From: Elusimicrobiota bacterium
Lineage (GTDB): Bacteria > Elusimicrobiota > Elusimicrobia > FEN-1173
DNA length: 64,000 nucleotides
Reading direction: 5' to 3'
NCBI GenBank assembly: GCA_016715645.1
Contig: JADJZR010000002.1
Location: 62,001 to 126,000 of the forward strand
Shown: positions 16,852 through 25,044 of the stretch, piece by piece
Numbering within the stretch: the stretch's first letter is position 1
Layout of the letters: each line of letters opens with the position of its first letter
Made by a program: the position numbers and the translations under genes
Notes under the pieces: model-generated
Databases searched by the model: none
What the model saw: the letters and a program-made list of their open reading frames with translations, nothing else
What the model was told of the DNA's origin: nothing

Positions 16852-17266
16852 TTTAAAAACAAAAAGCCCTCGGTTTAATCGAGGGCTTTTTGTTTTTAAG
16901 GGTCGAGTTTCGGGATTTGAAGCCGACCCGAAGCGCCGCCATGAATGGCGGAAAAGGCCCCGAAGGGGCCGCCAGCAAGGGCGGCGGGCCTGCGGAGGAG
17001 CCGCGAAGCGGCGGGGGAGCAGGAAATCCCGTCGACCCCGCCATTTAAAAACAAAAAGCCCTCTGTTTAATCGAGGGCTTTTTGTTTTTAAGGGTCGAGT
17101 TTCGGGATTTGAAGCCGACCCGAAGCGCCGTCCCATCCTACGAACTGGGATCATGCCTTGCGGCAAAGCCATGAATGGCGGAAAAGGCCCCGAAGGGGCC
17201 GCCAGCAAGGGCGGCGGGCCTGCGGAGGAGCCGCGAAGCGGCGGGGGAGCAGGAAATCCCGTCGAC
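16832..17266 (+). repeat. Tandem repeat of tRNA-Asp 3' end, terminator and GC hairpins
   Basis: The block AAATCCCGTCGAC (tRNA T arm and acceptor) starts at 16832, 17024 and 17254. The first two copies continue into CCCGCCA and the terminator; the third stops after GTCGAC. Units are 192 and 230 bp; the extra 38 bp of the second is an insert starting at about 17131. Each unit also has the hairpin GGCCCC-GAA-GGGGCC and a GCGG-rich block. Such repeats of a tRNA 3' end are expected at sites of repeated integration. Confidence 0.85.
16855..16897 (+). terminator. Intrinsic terminator of tRNA-Asp
   Basis: An 18-bp perfect stem: AAAAACAAAAAGCCCTCG (16855-16872) pairs with its complement at 16880-16897 around a GTTTAAT loop, ending in a T-rich run. 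It starts 3 nt after the CCA. A near-identical copy (one mismatch) lies 192 bases downstream at 17047-17089. Confidence 0.88.
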
Positions 17267-17374
17267 TGTATAAGAGTGAACACGGACATCTCTGATTATT
17301 ACGGATATCTCAATATTTTGGCATAGCATTAGCCCTTCCCTGCCGACGATGTTTTTTCCATCTTCTGTGGTCAT
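17138..17374 (-). pseudogene. Possible truncated gene running into the tandem repeat
   Basis: A minus-strand frame starts at an ATG (17374) with a good AGGAG six bases upstream and encodes TTEDGKNIVGREGLMLCQN and about 20 more residues before entering the repeat DNA, where it continues only by chance. It may be the 5' stub of a gene cut by the repeat. No family is recognised. Confidence 0.3.
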
Positions 17375-17449
17375 TGTTTGCTCCTAGTCGGATCGTATTT
17401 GTAATGGTTCGAACGTATGCGTTACGACTACAATTTGGTTCAAAAAAAA

Positions 17450-17605
17450 TCATTTCCGTTCCACCGATTTTAAAACGAGATACCGGATAAAATTAGACAG
17501 GCCCCTGTGTTCTTTTTTAGCCTGTTCCCAGATCTCTTCATATTCCTTCTTGGTGAACCGGATGGTCACAACTTTTTCTTTCGTATCTTCCGAATTGCGA
17601 ACCAT
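17450..17605 (-). CDS. Small ribbon-helix-helix-type DNA-binding protein
   Basis: A 51-residue frame from the ATG at 17605 to a TGA at 17450. The pattern VVTIRFTKKEYEEIWEQAKK, then LSNFIRYLVLKSVE, is that of a ribbon-helix-helix fold: a short beta strand with alternating residues followed by two helices. Such proteins are plasmid or toxin-antitoxin regulators. Its promoter overlaps two direct repeats (ACGATTGTCA), which suggests autoregulation, and it is divergent from the DUF2130-SNF2 operon, so it may regulate the defence island. No partner toxin is adjacent. Confidence 0.65.
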   Translation of the reverse strand: MVRNSEDTKEKVVTIRFTKKEYEEIWEQAKKEHRGLSNFIRYLVLKSVERK

Positions 17606-17610
17606 CACGA

Positions 17611-17642
17611 ACGATTGTCATCTTTATGAATACGATTGTCAA
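17611..17642 (-). promoter_or_regulatory. Promoter with direct-repeat operator of the RHH gene
   Basis: On the minus strand -35 TTGACA (17637-17642) and a weak -10 GACAAT (17614-17619) are 17 bp apart, and the -10 ends 8 nt before the ATG. Each box lies inside a copy of ACGATTGTCA (17611-17620 and 17632-17641), 21 bp apart, so two dimers would bind on one face of the helix. Confidence 0.6.
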
Positions 17643-17809
17643 AAAAAGACGCTTGAAAATGAATTATCGCTGGTGTCGGATACCACCTGGTTTACCGTCG
17701 TTTGAGATTCCCCATTTAGTAGAATGCTTTCTGAGCAATAGCGGGAACGGATGCTACTGTTTTTGAAAAAACATCTCTTTGTTTAAATCTGAGTTCAAGG
17801 CCGTTGACC

Positions 17810-19087
17810 ATGATGGAACCCACGATTGTTTGCCCAAAGTGCAAACATGAAATAAAACTGACCGAATCTCTGGCCGCCCCACTACTGGAGTCTGCACGTC
17901 TGGAATACGAAAAGCGGTTGGCCGAAAAGGAGGCCGAATCTGTTCGACGGGAATCTTCGCTCCATGCGCGGGAGGTTGCCCTGTCTCAAGCGAAAGCATC
18001 CTGGGATGATCAGGTGGCGGAAAAGTTGAAGGTGGAACGTGTGAGGATCGCCGCCGAAGAAGGCAAGAAAGCCCGCCTGACCTTGGCGACCGATTTGGAC
18101 CAGAAAGTAAAAGAGATCGCCGACCTTCACGATGTTTTGAAATCTCGGGACTCCAAGCTAGCCGAGGCGCAAAAAGCCCAGGTAGACCTGATCCGAAAAC
18201 AGCGGGAGCTGGACGACGCCAAACGTGAAATGGATTTGAACGTAGAGAAACGGGTCCAGGCGGGGCTCGGCTCGACCCGCGAACTGGCCCGTAAGGAAGC
18301 CGAGGAATCTATGAACCTTCGGCTTATGGAGAAGGATCAGACCATTTCGGCCATGAAGAAACAGCTTGAAGAGGCCCAACGCCGGGCCGAGCAGGGCTCT
18401 CAACAACTTCAAGGCGAGGTCCAGGAATTGGAACTTGAGGCTCTCCTACGGGCCAAATTCCCACGGGACTCTATCGAACCAGTCCCAAAAGGCGAATACG
18501 GTGGAGATATTATCCAGCGGGTGGTTGGACCGATGGGCCAACCCTGCGGCGCGATATTGTGGGAATGCAAACGGACGAAAAACTGGTCCGATGGTTGGCT
18601 GGCGAAACTCCGAGAAGACCAAAGAACGGCCAAGGCTGAAGTGGCTCTTTTGGTAACCCAGGCGATGCCCAAGGGGCTTGAAAGTTTCGACATAGTGGAA
18701 GGTGTCTGGATCGCCCACCCGAAAGTGTCTCTGCCTCTGGCCACGATGCTCCGCCAAACGCTGATCGAAGTCAACTCTGCTCGCCAAGTGTCCGAAGGAC
18801 AGCAGACGAAGACGGAGATGATCTACCAGTATCTCACCGGCCCCCGCTTCCGCCAGCGTGTGGAAGCCATTGTTGAGGCGTTCACCATCATGAAGACTGA
18901 CTTAGATGCAGAGAAAAAGGCGATCACCAAACAATGGGCCAAACGCGAGGAGCAAATCGAACGGGTCATGCAAGGAACCGTCGGCCTGTATGGCGACCTC
19001 CAGGGAATTGCCGGGAAATCGTTGCAGGAAATCGAAGGGCTGGAATTTCCCGCCCTGACGGATCAAAGAATCGGTAAAAAAAAATAA
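17810..19087 (+). CDS. DUF2130 (RmuC-like) coiled-coil protein with nuclease-like core
   Basis: The ATG at 17810 (or 17813) is preferred to a TTG at 17804. The 425-residue product begins with a CPKCKHEI zinc-knuckle-like motif, continues with a long charged coiled coil (about residues 30-210) and then a conserved domain with DIIQRVVGP, AILWECKRTKNWSDGWLAKL and VALLVTQ. The Glu-Cys-Lys element resembles a PD-(D/E)xK nuclease core as proposed for DUF2130. It is the first gene of the island, with only 3 bases before the SNF2 helicase, so both are likely made together. A DNA-binding or nuclease role in defence is inferred. Confidence 0.85.
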   Translation: MMEPTIVCPKCKHEIKLTESLAAPLLESARLEYEKRLAEKEAESVRRESSLHAREVALSQAKASWDDQVAEKLKVERVRIAAEEGKKARLTLATDLDQKVKEIADLHDVLKSRDSKLAEAQKAQVDLIRKQRELDDAKREMDLNVEKRVQAGLGSTRELARKEAEESMNLRLMEKDQTISAMKKQLEEAQRRAEQGSQQLQGEVQELELEALLRAKFPRDSIEPVPKGEYGGDIIQRVVGPMGQPCGAILWECKRTKNWSDGWLAKLREDQRTAKAEVALLVTQAMPKGLESFDIVEGVWIAHPKVSLPLATMLRQTLIEVNSARQVSEGQQTKTEMIYQYLTGPRFRQRVEAIVEAFTIMKTDLDAEKKAITKQWAKREEQIERVMQGTVGLYGDLQGIAGKSLQEIEGLEFPALTDQRIGKKK

Positions 19088-19090
19088 CCA

Positions 19091-21172
19091 ATGTCACCTA
19101 CCTCTTCTCTCACTGACTACCACGCCAAATACTTTGCTTACGAACTGACGCGGCGTCGCCCTTCCGATAGCCCAGAGAGGCTCGCCGCCGCCGTGGCGGG
19201 CGCGCAAGTGGATCTTAACCCGCATCAGGTGGATGCGGCCCTGTTCGCATTCCATTCCCCGCTCTCCAAGGGCGCACTTCTGGCGGACGAGGTCGGTCTC
19301 GGGAAAACCATCGAGGCCGGGCTTGTTCTTTCCCAAAAATGGGCGGAGCGAAAGCGGCGCCTCCTTGTGATTGTTCCCTCCAACCTGCGCAAACAGTGGC
19401 ACCAGGAACTAACGGACAAGTTTTTTCTCCCTTGCCGAATCCTTGAAGAAAAATCCTATAACACGGCGGTTCGCGAGGGCCGGTTCCGTCCATTTGAAGG
19501 CGAAGACGTCGTCATCTGCTCCTATCACTTCGCCAAGAAGCAGGCCACTGACGTTGCCAACACACCCTGGGACCTGGTGGTGTTGGACGAAGCCCATCGC
19601 CTGCGAAATGTTTATAAGCCCGATAACGTTATCTCAAATACCCTGAAACGCGCTTTGGCAAATAAGTCGAAGCTCTTGCTAACCGCCACTCGCTTACAGA
19701 ACTCCATTCCGGAACTCTTTGGCCTGGCCAGTTTTATTGATGAGCACGCTTTTGGGGATTTAAAAAGCTTTCGAGAGCAATTTGCGGACATCACCCAAAA
19801 TGCCAAGGGGAAAGCTTTGCTAAAGGCGCTGGATGTGGCCTTCAAAAAGGCCCGGGAGCTGGGCGCAGATGAAAAAGCCATCATTTTCACCGAATCACGC
19901 AAAACCCAGAGCTACCTTCAACGCCTATTGGCCGACAGCCCCTACGCGGGGGGCATCGTCTTATTTAATGGAACCAACACCGACGACCGCTCAAAAGCGA
20001 TTTATACCCGATGGTTGAACAAGAACAAGGGGTCGGATCGTGTTACAGATTCCAAAACCGCCGACATGCGCTCGGCTTTGGTGGACTATTTCCGTGACGA
20101 AGGGCGCATCATGATCGCCACCGAGGCAGGGGCAGAGGGCATTAACCTACAGTTCTGTTCCCTTGTCGTGAATTACGACCTGCCCTGGAACCCCCAGCGG
20201 GTGGAACAGAGGATCGGCCGGTGCCACCGTTATGGCCAAAAGCATGATGATGTTGTTGTGGTGAATTTTCTTAATAATAAGAACGAGGCCGACCAACGGG
20301 TCTTTCAACTCCTTTCTGAGAAATTTAAATTGTTTGAAGGTGTCTTCGGAGCGAGCGATGAGGTTCTGGGGGCCATCGAAAGCGGCGTAGATTTTGAAAA
20401 GCGAATCAACGACATTTACCAGAAGTGCCGCAAACCCGAAGAAATCAAAGTCGGGTTCGACCAGCTTCAACTTGAACTGAATCTTGAAATTAACGAGGCG
20501 ATGTCCAACACGCGGCGCAAACTACTGGAGAATTTTGACGATGAAGTCCGCGAAAAGCTGAAGGTGTGCGACGAAGCCTCCAGGGCCTCGCTAAATCAAT
20601 TTGAACGAATGCTGATGCGGTTAACGCGCCATGAATTAACCAATTGCGCGACGTTCCAGGTTGACTCCAGTTTTGAACTGAAGTCTGATCCCTTCCCCGA
20701 AAAGAAAAACGAAATCCCGCTCGGTAGGTATGAACTCCCCCGCAGAACCGGCGACGCCCACCTTTTCCGCCTCAACCATCCCCTGGCGGACCCCCTGAAA
20801 CACCGTGCGCAGGCGCGAGACCTGCCCGTCGCTAAGATCAATTTCCAATACAAAGACCATGAAGGCAAGATCAGCGTTTTGGAACCCTTATTAGGGAAAT
20901 CAGGTTGGCTTTCTCTTAACCTTTTTTCGATCGAAGCCCTGGACCAAGCAGAAGACCATATTATTTTTTCGACCCAATTAGACGATGGGACGCCGCTTGA
21001 CGGGGCAGTGTCCCGTCGCTTACTGTCATTGCCTGGGCAAGTGGTAGGCAACCCAATAGACACCCCGCCAAGCGAAGCCCTGGGAACCAAGACGAAAGAA
21101 ACCCAGACAACCATTCAAAAGGCCATTTCCGAACGCAACAGCCGATTTTCGAAGCTGAGGTCGAAAAGCTAG
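19091..21172 (+). CDS. SNF2-family helicase (RapA-like), frameshifted near C-terminus
   Basis: The 693 readable residues contain a full SNF2 ATPase: DEVGLGKTIEAG (motif I), LVVLDEAHRLRN (motif II), LLLTATRLQN (III), IMIATEAGAEGINLQ and QRIGRCHRYGQK (VI). The frame breaks at a T4 run (21146-21149): one T is missing and the product ends in an unrelated tail, while the true C-terminus (FFEAEVEKLESWSDD...) continues in another frame to 21468. Such proteins remodel or translocate on DNA and occur in several defence systems. The ATPase core is complete, so partial activity is possible. Confidence 0.88.
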   Translation: MSPTSSLTDYHAKYFAYELTRRRPSDSPERLAAAVAGAQVDLNPHQVDAALFAFHSPLSKGALLADEVGLGKTIEAGLVLSQKWAERKRRLLVIVPSNLRKQWHQELTDKFFLPCRILEEKSYNTAVREGRFRPFEGEDVVICSYHFAKKQATDVANTPWDLVVLDEAHRLRNVYKPDNVISNTLKRALANKSKLLLTATRLQNSIPELFGLASFIDEHAFGDLKSFREQFADITQNAKGKALLKALDVAFKKARELGADEKAIIFTESRKTQSYLQRLLADSPYAGGIVLFNGTNTDDRSKAIYTRWLNKNKGSDRVTDSKTADMRSALVDYFRDEGRIMIATEAGAEGINLQFCSLVVNYDLPWNPQRVEQRIGRCHRYGQKHDDVVVVNFLNNKNEADQRVFQLLSEKFKLFEGVFGASDEVLGAIESGVDFEKRINDIYQKCRKPEEIKVGFDQLQLELNLEINEAMSNTRRKLLENFDDEVREKLKVCDEASRASLNQFERMLMRLTRHELTNCATFQVDSSFELKSDPFPEKKNEIPLGRYELPRRTGDAHLFRLNHPLADPLKHRAQARDLPVAKINFQYKDHEGKISVLEPLLGKSGWLSLNLFSIEALDQAEDHIIFSTQLDDGTPLDGAVSRRLLSLPGQVVGNPIDTPPSEALGTKTKETQTTIQKAISERNSRFSKLRSKS

Positions 21173-21468
21173 AATCCTGGTCAGATGATGTCAAACTTGG
21201 TCTGGAACGAGAAATCAAAGATCTTGATCGACAGATCAAGGAAGTTCGAAGAGGGGCAACGGTTGCCTTGTCACTGGAAGAGAAGCTTGCTGGACAAAAA
21301 CGAATCAAAGTTATCGAAACACAAAGGAACGAAAAACGACGCTCACTTTTTGAGGCGCAAGATAAGGTGGATCAACAAAGAGAAGCACTTATTGCTAAAA
21401 TTGAAATCGAACTCAAACAAGGCGCTACTCTTAATTTCCTTTTCACGCTACACTGGTCCCTCTGTTGA
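21147..21468 (+). pseudogene. Out-of-frame C-terminal segment of the SNF2 helicase
   Basis: This frame reads EAEVEKLESWSDDVKLGLER, LDRQIKEVRRGAT, LSLEEKLAGQKRIKVIET, RNEKRRSLFEAQDKVD and ends LHWSLC. It is the charged coiled-coil end expected for this helicase family, separated from the main frame by a one-base deletion. The next gene starts 71 bases later. Confidence 0.8.
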
Positions 21469-21539
21469 TGCCTGATCCTTGTTTCACCAATTCGTTTTAG
21501 AGGAAATCCTATGCGACGAAATAACGAAGGATTATCTTT

Positions 21540-22769
21540 GTGAACAAATCAATTTTTCTGAGAAGAGTTGTCCTTAATAATTACAAAAGCATTAAAGAAT
21601 GCTCTGTAGAGCTCGGGCCTCTCTCGTTCCTTGTCGGTCAAAATGGGGCCGGAAAAAGCAATTTTCTTGACGCCCTGCGTCTCGTCACGGAAGCATTGAA
21701 CACGTCGATGGAACACGCGCTTCGGGAGCGAGGCGGAATAAGTGAAGTGCGGCGTAGGTCAGCCGGGCATCCCACACATTTCGGGGTCCGCCTGGAATGG
21801 TCACTGCCATCGGGAAGCGAGGGTGTTTTTGCATTCAAAATCGGCGCTCGGGAGCGTGGGGGATTTGAGGTTCAGCAGGAAGATTGCCGAATTTTTAATG
21901 GCATAGGGAAAGGGAGTGAACATTTCTATGAAGTTCTTAACGGGAAATTAAAGGCATCAAACATTGAAGTCGCGCCTCCGATCGCCTCCGATCGCCTTTA
22001 CCTCGTGGCGGCGGCGGGACTTCCTTCCTTTCGGCCGATTTATGACGCCTTATCCCATATGGGTTTTTATAACTTGAATCCCGATGAAATCCGGGAACCA
22101 CAATCTGCGGACCCGGGAGAAGTTCTTAAGCGGGACGGGGCGAACCTAGCGGGGGTACTCGGAACGCTCGAAAAAGATCATCCTTCTGTTTACAGCAAGA
22201 TCGTTGAATTTCTTTCAAAAGTTGTTCCTGGCGTGCAAGCGGTGACCGTAAAGCCTGTGGGAAAAAAACAAACACTTGAATTTCGTCAGCTTGTCGGAAA
22301 GAGCAAGGACCCCTGGAGATTTCTCGCAGAAAACATGTCAGATGGAACACTTCGTGCGCTCGGCGTCCTGACGGCGCTTTTCCAATCAGCCAAGCAAGGT
22401 GTGAGGCGGGTTCCATTCGTCGGAATCGAAGAACCGGAAACGGCCGTGCATCCCGGCGCGGCGGGAATGTTGCGGGAAGGGTTGCGAATAGCGTCTGAAA
22501 CAACTCAGATCGCGGTCACCAGCCACAGCCCGGACCTCTTGGATGATAAAGATATCCCAGACAATCATATTTTGGCCGTGGTCAACCGCAATGGCGAGAC
22601 GCTCATTGGGCCCCTCGATGAAGCCGGGAGAAGTGCCATCAGGGACCGCCTTTACACGGCTGGCGAGCTGTTGAGATTAAATCAGATCGAACCAGATGAT
22701 AAAGTGATCGGGAAACAATCCGCAACCCAGCTTGATCTTTTTTCTCAATATCGCAAGTGCAAAAAGTAA
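21540..22769 (+). CDS. AAA_21-type ATPase (OLD/RloA-like)
   Basis: GTG start at 21540 with CGAAGGA at 21524-21530. The 409-residue protein has an ABC-like ATPase: LNNYKSIKECSVELGPLSF, Walker A GQNGAGKSN near residue 35, signature-like MSDGTLRALG, Walker B FVGIEEPETAVHP and the switch VTSHSPDLLD. This is the AAA_15/AAA_21 type found in OLD, Gabija, RloAB and AbiL-like defence pairs, where a TOPRIM or other nuclease is supplied in cis or trans. Here the partner is the overlapping DUF4276 gene. It sits between the helicase and the type III methylase. Confidence 0.88.
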   Translation: MNKSIFLRRVVLNNYKSIKECSVELGPLSFLVGQNGAGKSNFLDALRLVTEALNTSMEHALRERGGISEVRRRSAGHPTHFGVRLEWSLPSGSEGVFAFKIGARERGGFEVQQEDCRIFNGIGKGSEHFYEVLNGKLKASNIEVAPPIASDRLYLVAAAGLPSFRPIYDALSHMGFYNLNPDEIREPQSADPGEVLKRDGANLAGVLGTLEKDHPSVYSKIVEFLSKVVPGVQAVTVKPVGKKQTLEFRQLVGKSKDPWRFLAENMSDGTLRALGVLTALFQSAKQGVRRVPFVGIEEPETAVHPGAAGMLREGLRIASETTQIAVTSHSPDLLDDKDIPDNHILAVVNRNGETLIGPLDEAGRSAIRDRLYTAGELLRLNQIEPDDKVIGKQSATQLDLFSQYRKCKK

Positions 22770-23362
22770 ATATTGCCGCAATTGTAGAGGGCCACGGGGA
22801 GTGCGCCGCCCTGCCGGAATTAGTGCGCCGGGTGGCCCACGAAATCGACCCGGGATTTGTTCCAACAGTGCTATCGCCCATGCGCGTGCCCGCGGCGAAG
22901 TTGATGAAGGAAGGTGAGTTGGAGCGAGCCGTCGATTTTGTCGGCCGCAAGCTGGGAGGACCCGGAGGAATCATCATCCTTGTGGACTGTGATGACGGAT
23001 GCCCCGCCAAAGAAGGCCCGAAACTCCTAAAGCGCGCCATGACGGCGAGAAAGGACGTTCTCGTATCGGTGATTTTTGCGAAAAAAGAGTTTGAGTCTTG
23101 GTTCCTCGCTTCAGCGAATTCTTTGCGAGGGAAACGGGATTTGTCCACAGAATTATCTCCACCAGCGGATCCCGAATCCATCCGTGATGCTAAAAAATGG
23201 CTGAGCATGCATATGCCGCACGGTCGATCTTACTCCGAAACAGCGGATCAACCCGCTCTCACCTGCCTCTTCGACATGCAAGCGGCCCGACGAGCTGACT
23301 CATTTGACAAATGTTACCGCGAAATCCGAAAGATGCTTGAACGCCTCCGAAACCTTCCCTGA
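22757..23362 (+). CDS. DUF4276 protein (TOPRIM-like partner of the ATPase)
   Basis: The GTG start overlaps the ATPase gene by 13 bases. The 201-residue protein begins VNIAAIVEGHGECAALPEL and has IIILVDCDDGCP, followed by KKEFESWFLAS. The early Glu-Gly and the later DxD pattern fit the TOPRIM-like fold of DUF4276, a family commonly encoded next to AAA_21 ATPases. Such pairs are thought to act as ATP-controlled nucleases against phage; that function is inferred here. Its TGA overlaps the mod start by one base. Confidence 0.82.
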   Translation: MQKVNIAAIVEGHGECAALPELVRRVAHEIDPGFVPTVLSPMRVPAAKLMKEGELERAVDFVGRKLGGPGGIIILVDCDDGCPAKEGPKLLKRAMTARKDVLVSVIFAKKEFESWFLASANSLRGKRDLSTELSPPADPESIRDAKKWLSMHMPHGRSYSETADQPALTCLFDMQAARRADSFDKCYREIRKMLERLRNLP

Positions 23363-25044
23363 TGCCAAATAAGCAAAAACTTGAACTGACATGGATCGGG
23401 AAGGAGAATCGGCCGAAGTTGGAGCCGAGGATTCTTCTGGAAGACCCGTCGCGGTCCTATCACGCGGCGCACCGGGTGACGGATCACGACCTTTTTGATA
23501 ACCGGCTCATATTCGGGGACAACCTGCTGGCGTTGAAGGCGTTGGAGCAGGAATTCGCAGGCAAGGTTAAGTGCGTTTGTATCGACCCACCATATAATAC
23601 GGGAAGTGCGTTCGAGCATTACGACGATGGCATTGAGCATTCTTTATGGCTGACTATGATGAGGGATCGTCTTGAATTGGTTTGTAAACTGTTATCAGTG
23701 GATGGGAGCGTTTGGATTATTATTGACGACAATGAAGGACATTATTTGAAGGTCCTCTGTGATGAAGTGCTTGGACGACCTAATTTTTTTGGTGCCGTTA
23801 CATGGCAACATAGCGTTCAGGGCAAGAATGACGCAAAAACTATTTCATTGCATCACAATTATGTAATCGTCTATCAGAAAACTATTCGCTTCCAGAGAAA
23901 TCTGCTTCCCAGAAATGAAGAACACAACGTCCACTATGCCAATCCTGATAATGACCCTAAAGGCCCATGGAGAAGCGGCGATTTCCGAAGCCCAAATGTT
24001 CGTGAGAATCTTCGTTATCCAGTTATCACTCCTACAGGAAAAAAAATACAACCGCCTGAAAAGGGGTGGCGTTGGTCAGAGGAACTATTTAAAGAAAAAG
24101 TTGCAACTGGAGAAATTACTTTTATAAATGATGAAACCCGTATCCTCCGAAAAATTTATCTTTCTGAGCAAGATGGTCGTGTTCCTGAAAGTATTTGGTT
24201 TGGCAATGATGTTGGAACGACAAGAGAAGCTACAGGTGAACTTAACGCATTGTTGCCAAATGCTCCAGTTTTCGCCACACCAAAACCAGAGCGATTGATT
24301 CAAAGAATTCTTCAGATTTCTACAAGCCCCGGCGACTTTGTCCTAGATTCTTTCGCCGGTTCCGGGACCACCGGGGCCGTCGCCCACAAAATGGGCCGTC
24401 GGTGGATCATGGTGGAGTTGGGGGAGCATTGTCACACGCACATCATCCCGCGAATAAAAAAAGTCATCGACGGGGCCGATCCAGGCGGGGTGACGGATGC
24501 GGCGGGGTGGAAGGGCGGTGGTGGGTTTCGGTATTACCGGCTGGCGCCGTCGCTTTTGGAAAAAGACAAATGGGGAAACTGGGTCATTAGCAAGGAGTTT
24601 AACCCGGCCATGCTGGCGGAGGCGGTGTGCAAGCTGGAGGGTTTCACCTATGCGCCCAGCGAGGCGGCCTACTGGCAACACGGTCATTCGACCGAGCGAG
24701 ATTTCATTTTCGTCACCACACAGGCCCTGAACCACGAACAGCTCCAACACCTGAGCGACGAGCTGGGGCCGGACAGAACCCTGTTGGTGGTTTGTTCAGC
24801 CTTTCGTGGTCGAAAAGACGGTTACCCGAACCTCACCATCAAAAAGATCCCCAAGGCTGTTTTGTCCCGGTGTGAGTGGGGGCACGACGATTACAGCTTG
24901 AAAGTGGAAAACTTACCCCCAGCTCCGCCACCCCCGGGCCAGCAGGAATTGCTCCTGGATTCAGTTATCCGGAATTTCCGGACCACTGACTCAGATGTTA
25001 AATCTAACAACATGAAAAAAACGATAACGGAGACCCCCACGTGA
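23362..25044 (+). CDS. mod: Type III site-specific DNA methyltransferase (Mod)
   Basis: The 560-residue protein has adenine methylase motifs in beta order: CIDPPYNTGSAF (motif IV, near residue 75) before DSFAGSGTTGAVAH (motif I, near residue 330), as in type III Mod subunits. The segment between them, which carries target recognition, is clearly AT-richer (about 23,700-24,330) than both flanks, a sign of exchanged specificity. Start ATG overlaps the previous stop by one base and the stop overlaps the res start (GTGA). Mod methylates host DNA and guides Res cleavage. It is intact. Confidence 0.9.
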   Translation: MPNKQKLELTWIGKENRPKLEPRILLEDPSRSYHAAHRVTDHDLFDNRLIFGDNLLALKALEQEFAGKVKCVCIDPPYNTGSAFEHYDDGIEHSLWLTMMRDRLELVCKLLSVDGSVWIIIDDNEGHYLKVLCDEVLGRPNFFGAVTWQHSVQGKNDAKTISLHHNYVIVYQKTIRFQRNLLPRNEEHNVHYANPDNDPKGPWRSGDFRSPNVRENLRYPVITPTGKKIQPPEKGWRWSEELFKEKVATGEITFINDETRILRKIYLSEQDGRVPESIWFGNDVGTTREATGELNALLPNAPVFATPKPERLIQRILQISTSPGDFVLDSFAGSGTTGAVAHKMGRRWIMVELGEHCHTHIIPRIKKVIDGADPGGVTDAAGWKGGGGFRYYRLAPSLLEKDKWGNWVISKEFNPAMLAEAVCKLEGFTYAPSEAAYWQHGHSTERDFIFVTTQALNHEQLQHLSDELGPDRTLLVVCSAFRGRKDGYPNLTIKKIPKAVLSRCEWGHDDYSLKVENLPPAPPPPGQQELLLDSVIRNFRTTDSDVKSNNMKKTITETPT

